Notes under the pieces: model-generated
What the model was told of the DNA's origin: nothing
The model's input: only the letters and a program-made list of their open reading frames with translations
Databases searched by the model: none
Shown: positions 25,894-34,991 of the stretch, piece after piece
Position numbering within the stretch: the stretch's first letter is position 1
Layout of the letters: each line of letters begins with the position of its first letter
NCBI RefSeq assembly: GCF_001305515.1
Contig: NZ_LJYW01000001.1
Coordinates: forward strand, 1,472,320 to 1,536,319
DNA: 64,000 nt
Direction: 5' to 3'
From: Prosthecodimorpha hirschii
GTDB taxonomy: Bacteria > Pseudomonadota > Alphaproteobacteria > Rhizobiales > Ancalomicrobiaceae
Translations under genes and position numbers: made by a program

Positions 25894-28545
25894 ATGCCTT
25901 CGCCGAACGATGCCTTCCACGCCGACACCCGGGCGCGGCTCGATCTCTATCTCGCGGTCGGCCTGATCGCCGGCGCGGTCATCGCGCTGCAGATCGGCAT
26001 CATGCGCGTCTTCTCGGTCGGCAGCTGGGCGCATTTCGGCTCGCTGGTGGTCAGCCTCGCCATGCTCGGCTTCGGCCTGACCAGCGCGGTGATGTGCGTC
26101 GCCAAGGACTGGTTCGAGCGTCACTGGAAGGGCGTCGCGGCCGGGTCGGTGATCCTGTTAGGCCCGGTCATGGTCGCCGCCAATCTCGGCGCCCAGCAGA
26201 TCCCCTTCAACGCCATCTTCCTGGTCTCCGACCCGGCGCAGAAATGGAAGCTCGCCGGCAATCTGGGGCTCTACCTGCTGCCCTTTCTGTGCGGCGCGGT
26301 CTTCCTCGGCACCGTCTTCCTGCGCGCCTCGACCTTCTTCAACCGGGTCTATTTCGCCGACCTGACCGGCTCGGGCCTGTGCGGCCTCCTGTTCCTCGGC
26401 GCCCTCTATGTCGTGACGCCGGAAGACCTGATCCTGGTGCCGCTGGCGCTCTGGTTCATCGGCGCCGTGCTGTGGTTCCGCGCCGTGCGCCAGACCGCCC
26501 CGATGCTGGTCGCGGTCGTCGCCGGCCTCGCCGCCGCAGCCGTCCACATCGGGCTGCCGGCGACGACCGGCGTGCCGAAGCTCGCCGTTTCCGACTACAA
26601 GGGCGTCGCCTATGCGCGCAAGTTTCCCGACAACCGGCAGGTGACCCGGATCGTATCGCCCTTCGGCGACCTGCAGGTCTACGCCTCCTCCTACCTGCAT
26701 TTCGCGCCCGGCCTGTCCGACAACGCCGCCTTCAACCTGCCGAAGATGCCGGCCAACGCCTATCTCGGCCTCTATATCGACGGCGAGGGTCCGAACGGCA
26801 TCATCCGCGACCTGCCCGCCCAGGAGACCGCCTACTACCGCTACCTGCCGATGTTCTATCCCTATCTCCTGAAGGACAAGCCGGAGACCTTCGTGGTCCA
26901 ATTCGGCGGCGGCATCTCGACCTCGGTGGCGCTGAAGTCCGGCTCGAAGCGGGTGACGGTGGCGGAGGGCAATCCGACGGTGCTGGAGGCCTTCCGGACC
27001 GTGCAGGAATTGAAGGACTTCACCGGCGACATCCTGGCCAAGCCCAATCTCCGGGTGATCGACCATGACGGCCGCATCCATCTCGCCTCCACCCGCGAGC
27101 GCTACGACATCATCGACCTGAGCCTCGCCGACTCCGCCGGCCTGTCGAGCCCGGGCGGCTTCGCCATCACCGAGAAATACGCCTACACGCGCGAGGCCAT
27201 GGCCAACTACATGCGCGCGCTCGACAAGGACGGCATCCTGTCGGTGACGCTGTGGAACAAGGAGGAGCCGCCGAAGTCGGTCCTGAAGCTCTATGCCACC
27301 ATGGTGGCGGCGGCAGGCGAGATCGACGGCGGCGCCTTCGAGGACCGCTTCTTCGCCGTCTCGACCTATCTGTCGACCGCGACCGTGCTCTACAAGCGCG
27401 GCGGCTTCACCGAGGCCGAGGTCGCGAAGCTCCGCGCCCACACCAAGGCGATGTCGTTCGACGAGGTCTATTCGCCCGGCTTCGTGTTCGATCCCGCCTC
27501 GGTGCCGAACCTCCTGACGCAGTATCGCGCGCAGCTGTTCGGCGAGGAGGCCAAGGCGAAGGACCCGAAGGCGCCCGCCCCGTCGGCGGACGGGTCCGCG
27601 CCGGCGCCGGAGGCCGAGCCGCTCGACGGCGATGCCGCCCCCGACGTGCTGCCGGCGACCAGCATGGGCCGGCTCGCCTGGCATCGGCTGATCCACGGCG
27701 GCTTCTCGGCGCTCGCCGCCGACTATGTCTTCGACACCCGGCCGCTGACCAACGACACGCCCTATTTCGCGGCTTATGTGAAGTTCGCCGATCTGCCCGG
27801 CGTGCTCGACCGGCTGGAACTGGTCCAGGACGAATGGGGCTACCTGCTGCTCTGGGCGACGCTCGGCATGGCGGCGATCGCCGCCTCGACGCTGGTGCTG
27901 ATCCCGCTCGTGTTCGGCTGGCGCACCATCTTCTCGCGCTATCCGGGCAAGAGCCTGACCATCCTCTATTTCGCCTGCCTGGGCGCCGGCTACATCATGG
28001 TCGAGGTCGGGCTGATCGCCCATTTCGTATTGGCGCTGTCCAACGCCACCGTCTCGGCCTCGATCCTGATCACCGGCATGCTGGTCTTCTCAGGCCTGGG
28101 CAGCTACGTCTCCGAGCATGTGCTCGGCCGCGCCAAGGCGATCATGCCGGTCGTGTTCCTGGCGATCGGCGCGATCCTGATCCTCTACGGTCTGCATCTC
28201 GACAAGGTGCTCGACGCCATCGGCGCCTGGCCCTACGGGCTGCGTCTGATCGCCTGTTTCGGGCTGATCATGCCGCCGGCCTTCCTGATGGGCATGCCGA
28301 TGCCGGTGGCGATGACCTCGCTCGGCCGGCTCGGCAAGGATCACATGTTCCTGTGGGCCTGGGGCATCAACGGCTGCTTCTCGGTGCTCGGCGCCGCGGC
28401 CGTGCCGGTGATCGCGACGGCCTTCGGGCTCTCGACCGTGCTCGAAGTCGCCGGCGGGGCGTATCTCCTCGCGATACCCGCCTTCTTCGCGGTGCTGCTA
28501 CCGTTGGCCTCGTCCGGATCGGATCGGCCGGCCCGGGCGTTGTGA
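25894..28545 (+). CDS. Large membrane protein with spermidine-synthase-like domain
   Basis: An 883-residue protein with about six N-terminal membrane segments (residues 15-215), a soluble Rossmann-type domain (about 330-650) and about seven C-terminal segments (690-875). The soluble part has TFVVQFGGGISTSVALKSG and RVTVAEGNPTVLEAF, matching the nucleoside-binding region of spermidine synthases, but where true synthases have a catalytic Asp-rich loop this protein has IIDLSLADSAGLSSPGGF. An Ala/Pro/Asp-rich insert lies near 553-588. Related fused proteins are annotated as spermidine synthase, usually without proof. Same strand as the pcm-like gene and probably co-transcribed. Confidence 0.75.
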   Translation: MPSPNDAFHADTRARLDLYLAVGLIAGAVIALQIGIMRVFSVGSWAHFGSLVVSLAMLGFGLTSAVMCVAKDWFERHWKGVAAGSVILLGPVMVAANLGAQQIPFNAIFLVSDPAQKWKLAGNLGLYLLPFLCGAVFLGTVFLRASTFFNRVYFADLTGSGLCGLLFLGALYVVTPEDLILVPLALWFIGAVLWFRAVRQTAPMLVAVVAGLAAAAVHIGLPATTGVPKLAVSDYKGVAYARKFPDNRQVTRIVSPFGDLQVYASSYLHFAPGLSDNAAFNLPKMPANAYLGLYIDGEGPNGIIRDLPAQETAYYRYLPMFYPYLLKDKPETFVVQFGGGISTSVALKSGSKRVTVAEGNPTVLEAFRTVQELKDFTGDILAKPNLRVIDHDGRIHLASTRERYDIIDLSLADSAGLSSPGGFAITEKYAYTREAMANYMRALDKDGILSVTLWNKEEPPKSVLKLYATMVAAAGEIDGGAFEDRFFAVSTYLSTATVLYKRGGFTEAEVAKLRAHTKAMSFDEVYSPGFVFDPASVPNLLTQYRAQLFGEEAKAKDPKAPAPSADGSAPAPEAEPLDGDAAPDVLPATSMGRLAWHRLIHGGFSALAADYVFDTRPLTNDTPYFAAYVKFADLPGVLDRLELVQDEWGYLLLWATLGMAAIAASTLVLIPLVFGWRTIFSRYPGKSLTILYFACLGAGYIMVEVGLIAHFVLALSNATVSASILITGMLVFSGLGSYVSEHVLGRAKAIMPVVFLAIGAILILYGLHLDKVLDAIGAWPYGLRLIACFGLIMPPAFLMGMPMPVAMTSLGRLGKDHMFLWAWGINGCFSVLGAAAVPVIATAFGLSTVLEVAGGAYLLAIPAFFAVLLPLASSGSDRPARAL

Positions 28546-28615
28546 CCCGGAGGCCGGTTCCGTTCCTCCGCTGCGGCCGCCCCGCCGGACGGCCCGACCG
28601 CTTCGAGGCCCACAC

Positions 28616-29785
28616 ATGCTGAACCAGACCCGTCCGCCCGCCAGTCCGGATATCGTCATCGAGGGTCCCGAGCGCGGATCGGTCACGCCACGGCCGGCGG
28701 CGGAGCGGGGAGCCACGGTCGGACGGCGCGATCCCGGGCGCGGTGCGGTCGATGCCGGTGCCGCCGGAGCCTTGCGGGCCAGAGTCCTGCGGATCGGCCT
28801 TGCGGCGCTCCTCGCCGCCGTGCCGGTCTCGTCGGCCGATGCCCAGGGGGCGCCGCTACCGCATCGCAAGCCGCCCGCACTACCCGCCACGTCACCCAAC
28901 TTCGGCAAGCTGCCCCTCCCCGCCACCCGGCTGGTCATCCGGCCGTTCGAGACCTCTCCCTTTCCCTATCGCGGCGACATCCCCGGCAAGGACAAGCCGT
29001 TCATGGACGTGGCCGACGGCGACCGGCTCGGCCATACCGCGCCGGCCGGGACGATCCGCTGGGAGCGCGAGACCTATGCGGACCGCCGGGTGCTGATCGC
29101 AATGCCCAAGGGCTTCGATCCGCGGAAGCCCTCGGTGATGGTCGTCTATTTCCACGGCAACCGCTCGCTCCTGGAGCGCGACGTGGTCGAGCGCCAGCGG
29201 ATCATCGACCAGGTCGAGCGCTCCGGCCTCAACGCCGTCCTGGTGGTGCCGCAATTCGCCCGTGACGCCCCGGATTCGAGCGCCGGCAATTTCTGGCGGC
29301 CGGGCTTCTTCGCCGCTTTCCTGAAGGAGGCCGAACGCGCGGCGATCGACCTGTGCAGCCCGCGATGCGCCGCGGGGCTCGCCGGCCGTCCGGTGGTCGT
29401 GGCCGCCTATTCGGGCGGCTACCATCCGGCCGCCTTCGTGCTGCATCATGGCGGCGCCGAGGAGCGCATCCGCGGCGTGCTGCTGTTCGACGCGCTCTAT
29501 GGCGACCTCGACAAGTTCGAGGGCTTCGTCGCCCGGCGCGGCCCCGCGGTCTTCTTCGTCTCGACCCACGCCAAATCGTCGGCCGAGGGCAACAGGGACC
29601 TCGCCGCGAGCCTCGCCCGGCGCGGTCTGAAGCCGGCCGCGTCCCTGCCGGCGAGTTTCAAGCCCGGCACGCTCGCCTTCCTGGCCGGCCCGGACGGCAT
29701 CGTCCACAACGACTTCATGACCCGCGCCTGGACCGACGAGCCGCTGCGCGCGCTGCTCGCCCGCATTCCCGGCTATCGCCGCTGA
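28616..29785 (+). CDS. Secreted alpha/beta-hydrolase-like protein
   Basis: A 389-residue protein. After an unusual 50-residue Arg/Pro-rich N-terminus there is a hydrophobic stretch LRIGLAALLAAVPVSSADA that looks like a signal peptide, so the true start may lie later, although no better in-frame start is evident. The body has an alpha/beta-hydrolase layout: VMVVYFHGNRSLLERDV (oxyanion region), VVVAAYSGGYHPAAF (nucleophile elbow, Ser in AYSGG) and GIVHNDFMTRAW (candidate catalytic His). Substrate unknown; an esterase or depolymerase-like role is possible. It follows the spermidine-synthase-like gene by 70 bp on the same strand. Confidence 0.6.
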   Translation: MLNQTRPPASPDIVIEGPERGSVTPRPAAERGATVGRRDPGRGAVDAGAAGALRARVLRIGLAALLAAVPVSSADAQGAPLPHRKPPALPATSPNFGKLPLPATRLVIRPFETSPFPYRGDIPGKDKPFMDVADGDRLGHTAPAGTIRWERETYADRRVLIAMPKGFDPRKPSVMVVYFHGNRSLLERDVVERQRIIDQVERSGLNAVLVVPQFARDAPDSSAGNFWRPGFFAAFLKEAERAAIDLCSPRCAAGLAGRPVVVAAYSGGYHPAAFVLHHGGAEERIRGVLLFDALYGDLDKFEGFVARRGPAVFFVSTHAKSSAEGNRDLAASLARRGLKPAASLPASFKPGTLAFLAGPDGIVHNDFMTRAWTDEPLRALLARIPGYRR

Positions 29786-30111
29786 GCCTCCCCGGCACGG
29801 GGCTTCGGTCGGTTCCCGTCCGGACAGGACCCTGACCTGGCGCATGCCCGGGCCTGAACCGGCCATGCACGGCCGCCCCAGCCGTCATGCAGCCATGCCA
29901 TGGCAGCGCCGCGCGCCGGGCCATCCCGCCCCGATGCCGACGGCCTGCGGGCGCCGCCACTGGAAAATCTTAGGAAATTCCGCGCGGGGCGCCCGTCCGG
30001 CCGCCGACCGCCATGCCTCCCGTCGTTCCGGATGCCCGCCGAATGGGCGATTGATCGGGTTTTTCCCGCATGTTGCCGGGAGAAGCATCCTTGACGCTTC
30101 GGGGTCCCATG
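29786..30111. other. Intergenic segment upstream of the amino-acid ABC operon
   Basis: About 325 bp. A short GC hairpin CCCCG-gca-CGGGG at 29790-29802 follows the hydrolase-like gene by four bases but has no T tract. TTGACG at 30091-30096 is a plausible -35 box for the downstream operon, which would put the -10 box inside the GntR-type operator. Nothing else is recognised. Confidence 0.45.
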
Positions 30112-30130
30112 TTACGGTATGCCATATTAG
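30112..30130. promoter_or_regulatory. GntR/FCD-type operator, site 1 (CGGTATGCCATAT)
   Basis: Semi-palindrome GGTATGCCATATTA centred 30 bases before the ATG of the binding-protein gene and overlapping the expected -10 region. On the other strand it reads TAATATGGCATACCGTAA, nearly identical to the sites at 42766-42785 and 49329-49348. Repression by the GntR protein at 48548-49264 is inferred. Confidence 0.65.
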
Positions 30131-30149
30131 GGATTACCGAGCGGAGAGC

Positions 30150-31025
30150 ATGATGCGTCTGGACGGCACGAAGGCAGAACGACAGGTCCCGAAGGCGATG
30201 GCCCGCAGCCTCGCGGTGCTGTTCGCCGCGGGCGCCATGGCGATGGCCGCCGGAGCGGCCGAGGCGCAGGATTGCAAGCCGAAGATCGCGGACGCGCTCC
30301 TGGTCACGCCCGGCACGCTGACCATGGCGACCAGCCCGACGCTGCCGCCGATGGCCTATGCGGATCAGGACGGCACCCTGAAGGGCCTGCGCATCGAGCT
30401 CGGCGCCGAGATCGCCAAGCGCCTGTGCCTGAAGTCGGAATATATCCGCACCGAATACGCCACGATGGTGCCGGGCCTGAAAGGCGGTCGCTGGGACCTG
30501 ATCAATGCCGGCCTGTTCGTCACCGCCGAACGCCGCAAGATCCTGCTGATGATCCCCTATGAGAGCCTGGCGATCAGCATCTCGACGGCGATGAAGCCGG
30601 CGAAGCCGATCACCAAGGTCGACGATCTGGCCGGCCTCACGGTCTCCTCCGACATCGGCGGCTATGCGGAAGCGAAGATCAAGGAGCTCAACAAGGAGTT
30701 CAAGGCGCGCGGTCTCGCCGAGATGAACATCAAGCTGTTCGACGGCTACGCGACCGTCTACCAGGCGCTGCGCGCCGGCCAGGTCGACGCCGCCGTCTCG
30801 ATCGACCCGGTCGCCAAGCAGTATCAGGATCGCGGCGAGTTCGCCCATGCGCTGGCCGGCATGTATGCGACGCCCGGCTCGCTCTCGATGGAGAAGAAGG
30901 AGATCGCCGAAGCGGTCTCCGGCGCCCTCAAGGAGATGAAGGCCGACGGCTGGTTCGACGCGCTGATGAAGCGCTACGGCGTCACGCCGGCGCCGGGCGA
31001 TCTCAGCGTCCTGCCGCAGGGCTGA
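30150..31025 (+). CDS. Family 3 solute-binding protein of a polar amino-acid-type ABC transporter
   Basis: A 291-residue periplasmic binding protein. The signal peptide runs to AGAAEAQ; the SBP_bac_3 body has TMATSPTLPPMAYADQDGTL, GLRIELGAEIAKRLCLK, GGRWDLINAGLFVTAERRK (the usual D-x-x-x-A-G/T-x-T-R region) and GYATVYQALRAGQVDAAVS. It starts at ATG 30150 after GGAGAG. It leads an operon with a permease, an ATPase and an iron-type alcohol dehydrogenase. Family members bind amino acids, opines, ectoine or small amines; the ligand here is unknown. Confidence 0.88.
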   Translation: MMRLDGTKAERQVPKAMARSLAVLFAAGAMAMAAGAAEAQDCKPKIADALLVTPGTLTMATSPTLPPMAYADQDGTLKGLRIELGAEIAKRLCLKSEYIRTEYATMVPGLKGGRWDLINAGLFVTAERRKILLMIPYESLAISISTAMKPAKPITKVDDLAGLTVSSDIGGYAEAKIKELNKEFKARGLAEMNIKLFDGYATVYQALRAGQVDAAVSIDPVAKQYQDRGEFAHALAGMYATPGSLSMEKKEIAEAVSGALKEMKADGWFDALMKRYGVTPAPGDLSVLPQG

Positions 31026-31030
31026 TCCCT

Positions 31031-31052
31031 CCGCTGCCCGGCCGGGCAGCGG
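31031..31052 (+). terminator. Intercistronic hairpin after the binding-protein gene
   Basis: CCGCTGCCCGG followed directly by CCGGGCAGCGG, an 11-base perfect inverted repeat starting five bases after the stop codon. There is no T tract. Such stems between a binding-protein gene and its permease commonly stabilise the upstream mRNA or partly attenuate the downstream genes. Confidence 0.6.
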
Positions 31053-31083
31053 CATCGACTTCTCAACACGACGGGAGCCGCGC

Positions 31084-31773
31084 GTGAAGGGCTGGAACTG
31101 GCAGGGATTCTTCGAATACCTGACGAACACGTACCTGTTCGAAGGCGCGCTGGTCACGCTCGGCCTGACGGCCTTCTCGATGACGGCCGGGCTGATCCTC
31201 GGCTTCTTCATCGCGGTCCTGCGCATGTCGCGCTTCCGGATCCTGTCGACGATCGCGTCCCTCTATATCTGGCTGTTCCGCGGCACGCCGCTGCTGGTGC
31301 AGCTGATCATCATCTATACCGGCCTGCCGCAGGTCGGCATCAAGCTGTCGGTGATCCAGTCGACCCTGCTCGGCCTCGCGCTCTGCGAGGCCGCCTATCT
31401 GTCCGAGATCGTCCGCGCCGGCATCACCTCGGTGCCGCGCGGACAGGTCAACGCCGCCCGCGCCATCGGCATGCGCGAAGCCCAGATCATGCGCTACGTG
31501 ATCATGCCGCAGGCGCTCCGGCTGATCATCCCGCCGCTCGGCAATTCGGTGAACAGCGTCCTCAAGACCACGTCGATCGCCTCGATCATCTCGATGGAGG
31601 AACTGCTCCGGCGCACCCAGGTTCTGATCCAGGAGAAGTTCCTGGTGCTCGAACTCTTCGTCGTGGCGGCGATCTACTATCTGATCATGACCACCGCCTG
31701 GGAATTCGTGCAAAGGCGCATCGAGGCGCGCCTCGGCAAGGCCTATGGCCAGTCCGCCATGACCGGGCTCTGA
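31084..31773 (+). CDS. ABC transporter permease, His/Glu/Gln/Arg/opine type
   Basis: A 229-residue inner-membrane permease with about five transmembrane segments. The HEQRo family pattern is present: [16 protein letters not shown] near the N-terminus, [15 protein letters not shown], and the EAA loop [20 protein letters not shown] followed by [19 protein letters not shown]. It starts at GTG 31084 with GGGAG upstream. It presumably forms a homodimer, because only one permease gene is present between the binding protein and the ATPase. Confidence 0.92.
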   Translation: MKGWNWQGFFEYLTNTYLFEGALVTLGLTAFSMTAGLILGFFIAVLRMSRFRILSTIASLYIWLFRGTPLLVQLIIIYTGLPQVGIKLSVIQSTLLGLALCEAAYLSEIVRAGITSVPRGQVNAARAIGMREAQIMRYVIMPQALRLIIPPLGNSVNSVLKTTSIASIISMEELLRRTQVLIQEKFLVLELFVVAAIYYLIMTTAWEFVQRRIEARLGKAYGQSAMTGL

Positions 31774-31786
31774 GGGAGGCGGCAGG

Positions 31787-32536
31787 ATGAGCGACGCGAT
31801 GCCGATGTTCGAACTCCAGTCCGTCAACAAGTGGTACAGCCCGAGCTTCCAGGTCCTCAAGAATTGCTGCCTGACGGTCGGCAAGGGCGAGGTCGTGGTC
31901 GTCTGCGGGCCGTCCGGCTCCGGCAAGTCGACGCTGATCAAATGCATGAATGCGCTGGAGGCGGTCACCGACGGCCGCATCCTGGTCGCCGGTGCGGAAG
32001 TGACCACCCCGAAGGCCGACCTGCCGGCCCTGCGCGCCCGCGTCGGCATGGTGTTCCAGAGCTTCGAGCTCTTTTCGCACATGACCATCCTGGAAAACCT
32101 GTGCATCGGCCAGGAGAAGGTGCTCGGCCGCAGCCGCGAGGCCGCGATCGCCAAGGCCAACCTCCTGCTCGAACGGGTCGGCATCGCCGGCCAGGCCGGC
32201 AAGTATCCGGGCCAGCTGTCCGGCGGCCAGCAGCAGCGCGTCGCCATCGCGCGGGCGCTCGCCATGGACCCGGTCGCCATGCTGTTCGACGAGCCGACCT
32301 CCGCGCTCGACCCGGAGATGATCAACGAGGTGCTCGACGTCATGGTCTCGCTCGCCCAGGAGGGCATGACCATGGTGGTGGTGACGCACGAGATGGGCTT
32401 CGCCCGCAAGGTGGCGGACCGGATCGTGTTCATGGATGCCGGCGAGATCGTCGAGGTCGCGCCGTCCGAGACCTTCTTCGCGGCGCCGCAGACCGACCGC
32501 GCGCGCGCCTTCCTGTCGAAGATCCTGCCGCATTGA
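31787..32536 (+). CDS. ABC transporter ATP-binding protein, GlnQ type
   Basis: A 249-residue ATPase with Walker [18 protein letters not shown]-loop [14 protein letters not shown], signature [15 protein letters not shown], Walker [14 protein letters not shown] and switch His VVVTHEMGF. Start ATG 31787 after GGGAGG, 13 bp behind the permease. It energises the transporter encoded by the two genes upstream. The incomplete transporter at 60876-62473 lacks an ATPase and might borrow one of this type. Confidence 0.95.
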   Translation: MSDAMPMFELQSVNKWYSPSFQVLKNCCLTVGKGEVVVVCGPSGSGKSTLIKCMNALEAVTDGRILVAGAEVTTPKADLPALRARVGMVFQSFELFSHMTILENLCIGQEKVLGRSREAAIAKANLLLERVGIAGQAGKYPGQLSGGQQQRVAIARALAMDPVAMLFDEPTSALDPEMINEVLDVMVSLAQEGMTMVVVTHEMGFARKVADRIVFMDAGEIVEVAPSETFFAAPQTDRARAFLSKILPH

Positions 32537-32591
32537 CCCGGCCGCGCGGGGCCCCTGCGCGCCCGGCCGCGGCCCATCCGGACCCACAGCC

Positions 32592-33770
32592 ATGATCAAC
32601 CGCATCCTCACGCCGCGCGAAATCCTGGTCGGCGGCGGCAGCCGCGCGCGCCTGCCGGACGTCCTGAAGAGCCTCGGCGTCGGCCGGCCCCTGGTCGTCG
32701 CCGATCCGGTCATGGCGCGGCTCGGCATGGCCGACGAGATCCTGCGCATCCTGGCGGAAGCCGGCATGGTCGGGGCTGTCTTCGCCGACGTGGTCGAGGA
32801 TCCGACCGACGTCTCGGTCCTAGCAGTCGCGGCCCGGATCGCGGAGGGCGGCCACGATGTCGTCGTCGCGCTTGGCGGCGGCAGCGCGATCGACACAGCG
32901 AAGGCGGCCGCGATCGTGGCCACGACCGGCGAGATGCCGCGCGCCCTCAAGGTGCCGCGCATCGTCGACGAACCGGTCATGCCAGTCGTCGCCCTTCCGA
33001 CCACGGCCGGGACCGGCGCGGAGGTGACACGTGCGGCCGTCGTCACCGACACGGCGGCCGAAGAGAAGATGCTGATCCTTGGCACCGCCGCCCTGCCGGC
33101 CGCCGCCATCGTCGACTACGAACTGACGCTCACCTGCCCGTTCCGGGTCACGGCCGATACCGGCATCGACGCGCTGACCCATGCGCTGGAAGCCCTGATC
33201 AACCGCAACCGCAGCCCGCATGCCGATGCCCTGGCGCTGTCGGCCCTGAGGCTGATCGGCGGCCATCTGGTGCGGGCGGCCGAGCAGGGCGACGACCGCG
33301 ACGCGCGCGAGGCCATGATGCTCGGCGCCACCCATGCCGGCCTCGCCGTCTCGAACACCTCGACGGCTCTGATCCACGGCATGAGCCGGCCGATCGGCGC
33401 CTTCTTCCACGTACCGCACGGCCTCTCCAACGCCATGGTGCTGCCGCTGGTGACCCGCTTCTCGCTCGAGGCTGCGTCCGACCGCTATGCCGCCGCCGCG
33501 CGCGCCCTCGGCTTCGCCGATCCGACCGCCGACGACGCGACCGCCGCGGCCCTGCTGCCGGACGCCTTCGCGGCGCTCAACCGGCGCCTGAAGGTGCCGA
33601 CGCTGGCCGAATACGGCATCTCGCGCGAACGCTATCTCGCCCTCATCCCCGAGATGGTCCGCCAGGGCCTCGCCTCCGGCACCCCGGGCAACAACCCGCG
33701 CATCCCGACCGCAGAGGAATTCGCCGACCTCTACCGGCAGGCCTATGACGGCGAGGGTCCCGCCGCCTGA
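32592..33770 (+). CDS. Iron-containing alcohol dehydrogenase family protein (group III)
   Basis: A 392-residue NAD(P)-dependent dehydrogenase-like enzyme. The dinucleotide site is [20 protein letters not shown]; further family motifs are [27 protein letters not shown] (first metal Asp and His) and [20 protein letters not shown] (metal His residues). The family covers alcohol, lactaldehyde, hydroxybutyrate and maleylacetate reductases. It starts at ATG 32592, 55 bp after the ATPase, and ends the plus-strand operon; it converges with the operon that encodes an aldehyde dehydrogenase, so an alcohol-aldehyde-acid sequence is possible. Substrate not assignable. Confidence 0.9.
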   Translation: MINRILTPREILVGGGSRARLPDVLKSLGVGRPLVVADPVMARLGMADEILRILAEAGMVGAVFADVVEDPTDVSVLAVAARIAEGGHDVVVALGGGSAIDTAKAAAIVATTGEMPRALKVPRIVDEPVMPVVALPTTAGTGAEVTRAAVVTDTAAEEKMLILGTAALPAAAIVDYELTLTCPFRVTADTGIDALTHALEALINRNRSPHADALALSALRLIGGHLVRAAEQGDDRDAREAMMLGATHAGLAVSNTSTALIHGMSRPIGAFFHVPHGLSNAMVLPLVTRFSLEAASDRYAAAARALGFADPTADDATAAALLPDAFAALNRRLKVPTLAEYGISRERYLALIPEMVRQGLASGTPGNNPRIPTAEEFADLYRQAYDGEGPAA

Positions 33771-33862
33771 AACCGCCCCATTGAGGGGAGCGCCGCGGTA
33801 CCGATCCGCTTGCGACCGCACCGGGCGATCCGCCGCGACGCCGATCTTCGTTCAGAGGCGGC

Positions 33863-34960
33863 TCAGAGGAAGCAGTGCGCCGCGGCCGGCTCGAAGCCGA
33901 GGCCGATCGACTGGCCGCGGGCGAGGCCGGCAGCGGCGGGATGGCCGTAGGGCAGACGGACGGCAACCGCCTCGCCCCAGGCCGTGCGGGCGGCCAGATG
34001 GATCGAGGCGCCCAGGAAGGTGATGTCCTCGACGGTGGCCGGCAACGCGGCGCGGTCTCCGTCCACGGCGGATGACGGGGCCGTCGCCACATCGATGCGT
34101 TCCGGCCGCAGCATCAGGCTGGCTTTGGCGCCCGGCCGTCCGGGGTCGCCATGGATCGGCACGCCGCGCACGATCACGTCGTCGCCGAGCTTCAGGTCGG
34201 CGCGCCCCTTCTCGGCGGCCGTCACGGTCGCGGTCAGGAAGTCGCTGTCGCCGATGAAGCCGGCGACGAAGCGGGTCGTCGGATGGGCGTAGAGCTCCTC
34301 GCCGGTGCCGACCTGGTCGATCACGCCCTTGGAGAAGACCGCGATGCGGTCGGACAGGCGCAAGGCTTCCTCCTGGTCGTGCGTCACGTAGAGGATGGTG
34401 ACGCCGGTTTCCTGGTGGATGCGGCGGATCTCGAACTGGATCTCCTCGCGCAGCTTCTTGTCGAGCGCCGACAGCGGCTCGTCCATCAGCAGCACCGGCG
34501 GGTCGTAGACCAGCGCCCGGGCGAGCGCGACGCGCTGCTGCTGCCCGCCCGACATCTGCGCCGGCTTGCGGTCCTCGAAACCTTCGAGCCGCACGAGGCG
34601 GAGCATGGCCTTGACCTTGGCGTCGATCTCGGCGCGCGGCCGGCGGCGCACGACCAGCGGAAAGGCGACGTTCTCGGCCACGGTCAGGTGCGGGAACAGC
34701 GTGTAGCGCTGGAACACCATGCCGATCTGACGATGCTGCGGCGGGGTCGACAGCAGCGAGCGGCCTTCGAGGCGGATGTCGCCGGCGGTCGGCACGTCGA
34801 GCCCGGCGAGGATGTAGAGCGTGGTGCTCTTGCCCGAACCGGACGGCCCCAGGAAGGTCATGAACTCGCCGCGCTGGATCGTCAGCCGGACCGCCTCGAC
34901 GGCGACGACCGGGCCGAATTCGCGGCGGATGCCGTCGATCTCCAGATAGGGCTCGGTCAC
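33863..34960 (-). CDS. ABC transporter ATP-binding protein, PotA/spermidine-putrescine type
   Basis: A 365-residue ATPase with Walker [18 protein letters not shown]-loop GMVFQRYTLFPHLT, signature [16 protein letters not shown], Walker B LLMDEPLSALDK, switch His LYVTHDQEEAL, and a C-terminal TOBE-type domain after VGTGEELYAHPTTRFVAGF. Last gene of the minus-strand operon that starts at 42735, 31 bp after the second permease. Polyamine-type transporters also carry other amines, sugar phosphates or iron complexes, so the class does not fix the ligand. Confidence 0.93.
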   Translation of the reverse strand: MTEPYLEIDGIRREFGPVVAVEAVRLTIQRGEFMTFLGPSGSGKSTTLYILAGLDVPTAGDIRLEGRSLLSTPPQHRQIGMVFQRYTLFPHLTVAENVAFPLVVRRRPRAEIDAKVKAMLRLVRLEGFEDRKPAQMSGGQQQRVALARALVYDPPVLLMDEPLSALDKKLREEIQFEIRRIHQETGVTILYVTHDQEEALRLSDRIAVFSKGVIDQVGTGEELYAHPTTRFVAGFIGDSDFLTATVTAAEKGRADLKLGDDVIVRGVPIHGDPGRPGAKASLMLRPERIDVATAPSSAVDGDRAALPATVEDITFLGASIHLAARTAWGEAVAVRLPYGHPAAAGLARGQSIGLGFEPAAAHCFL

Positions 34961-34991
34961 GGCCGGATTTCCTTGCGGATCATGGTTGGGA

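Noticed and set aside
26158-28023. Long minus-strand frame (621 codons) opposite the spermidine-synthase-like gene
   Set aside because: Composition is typical of an antisense shadow, with no motif and no ribosome site.
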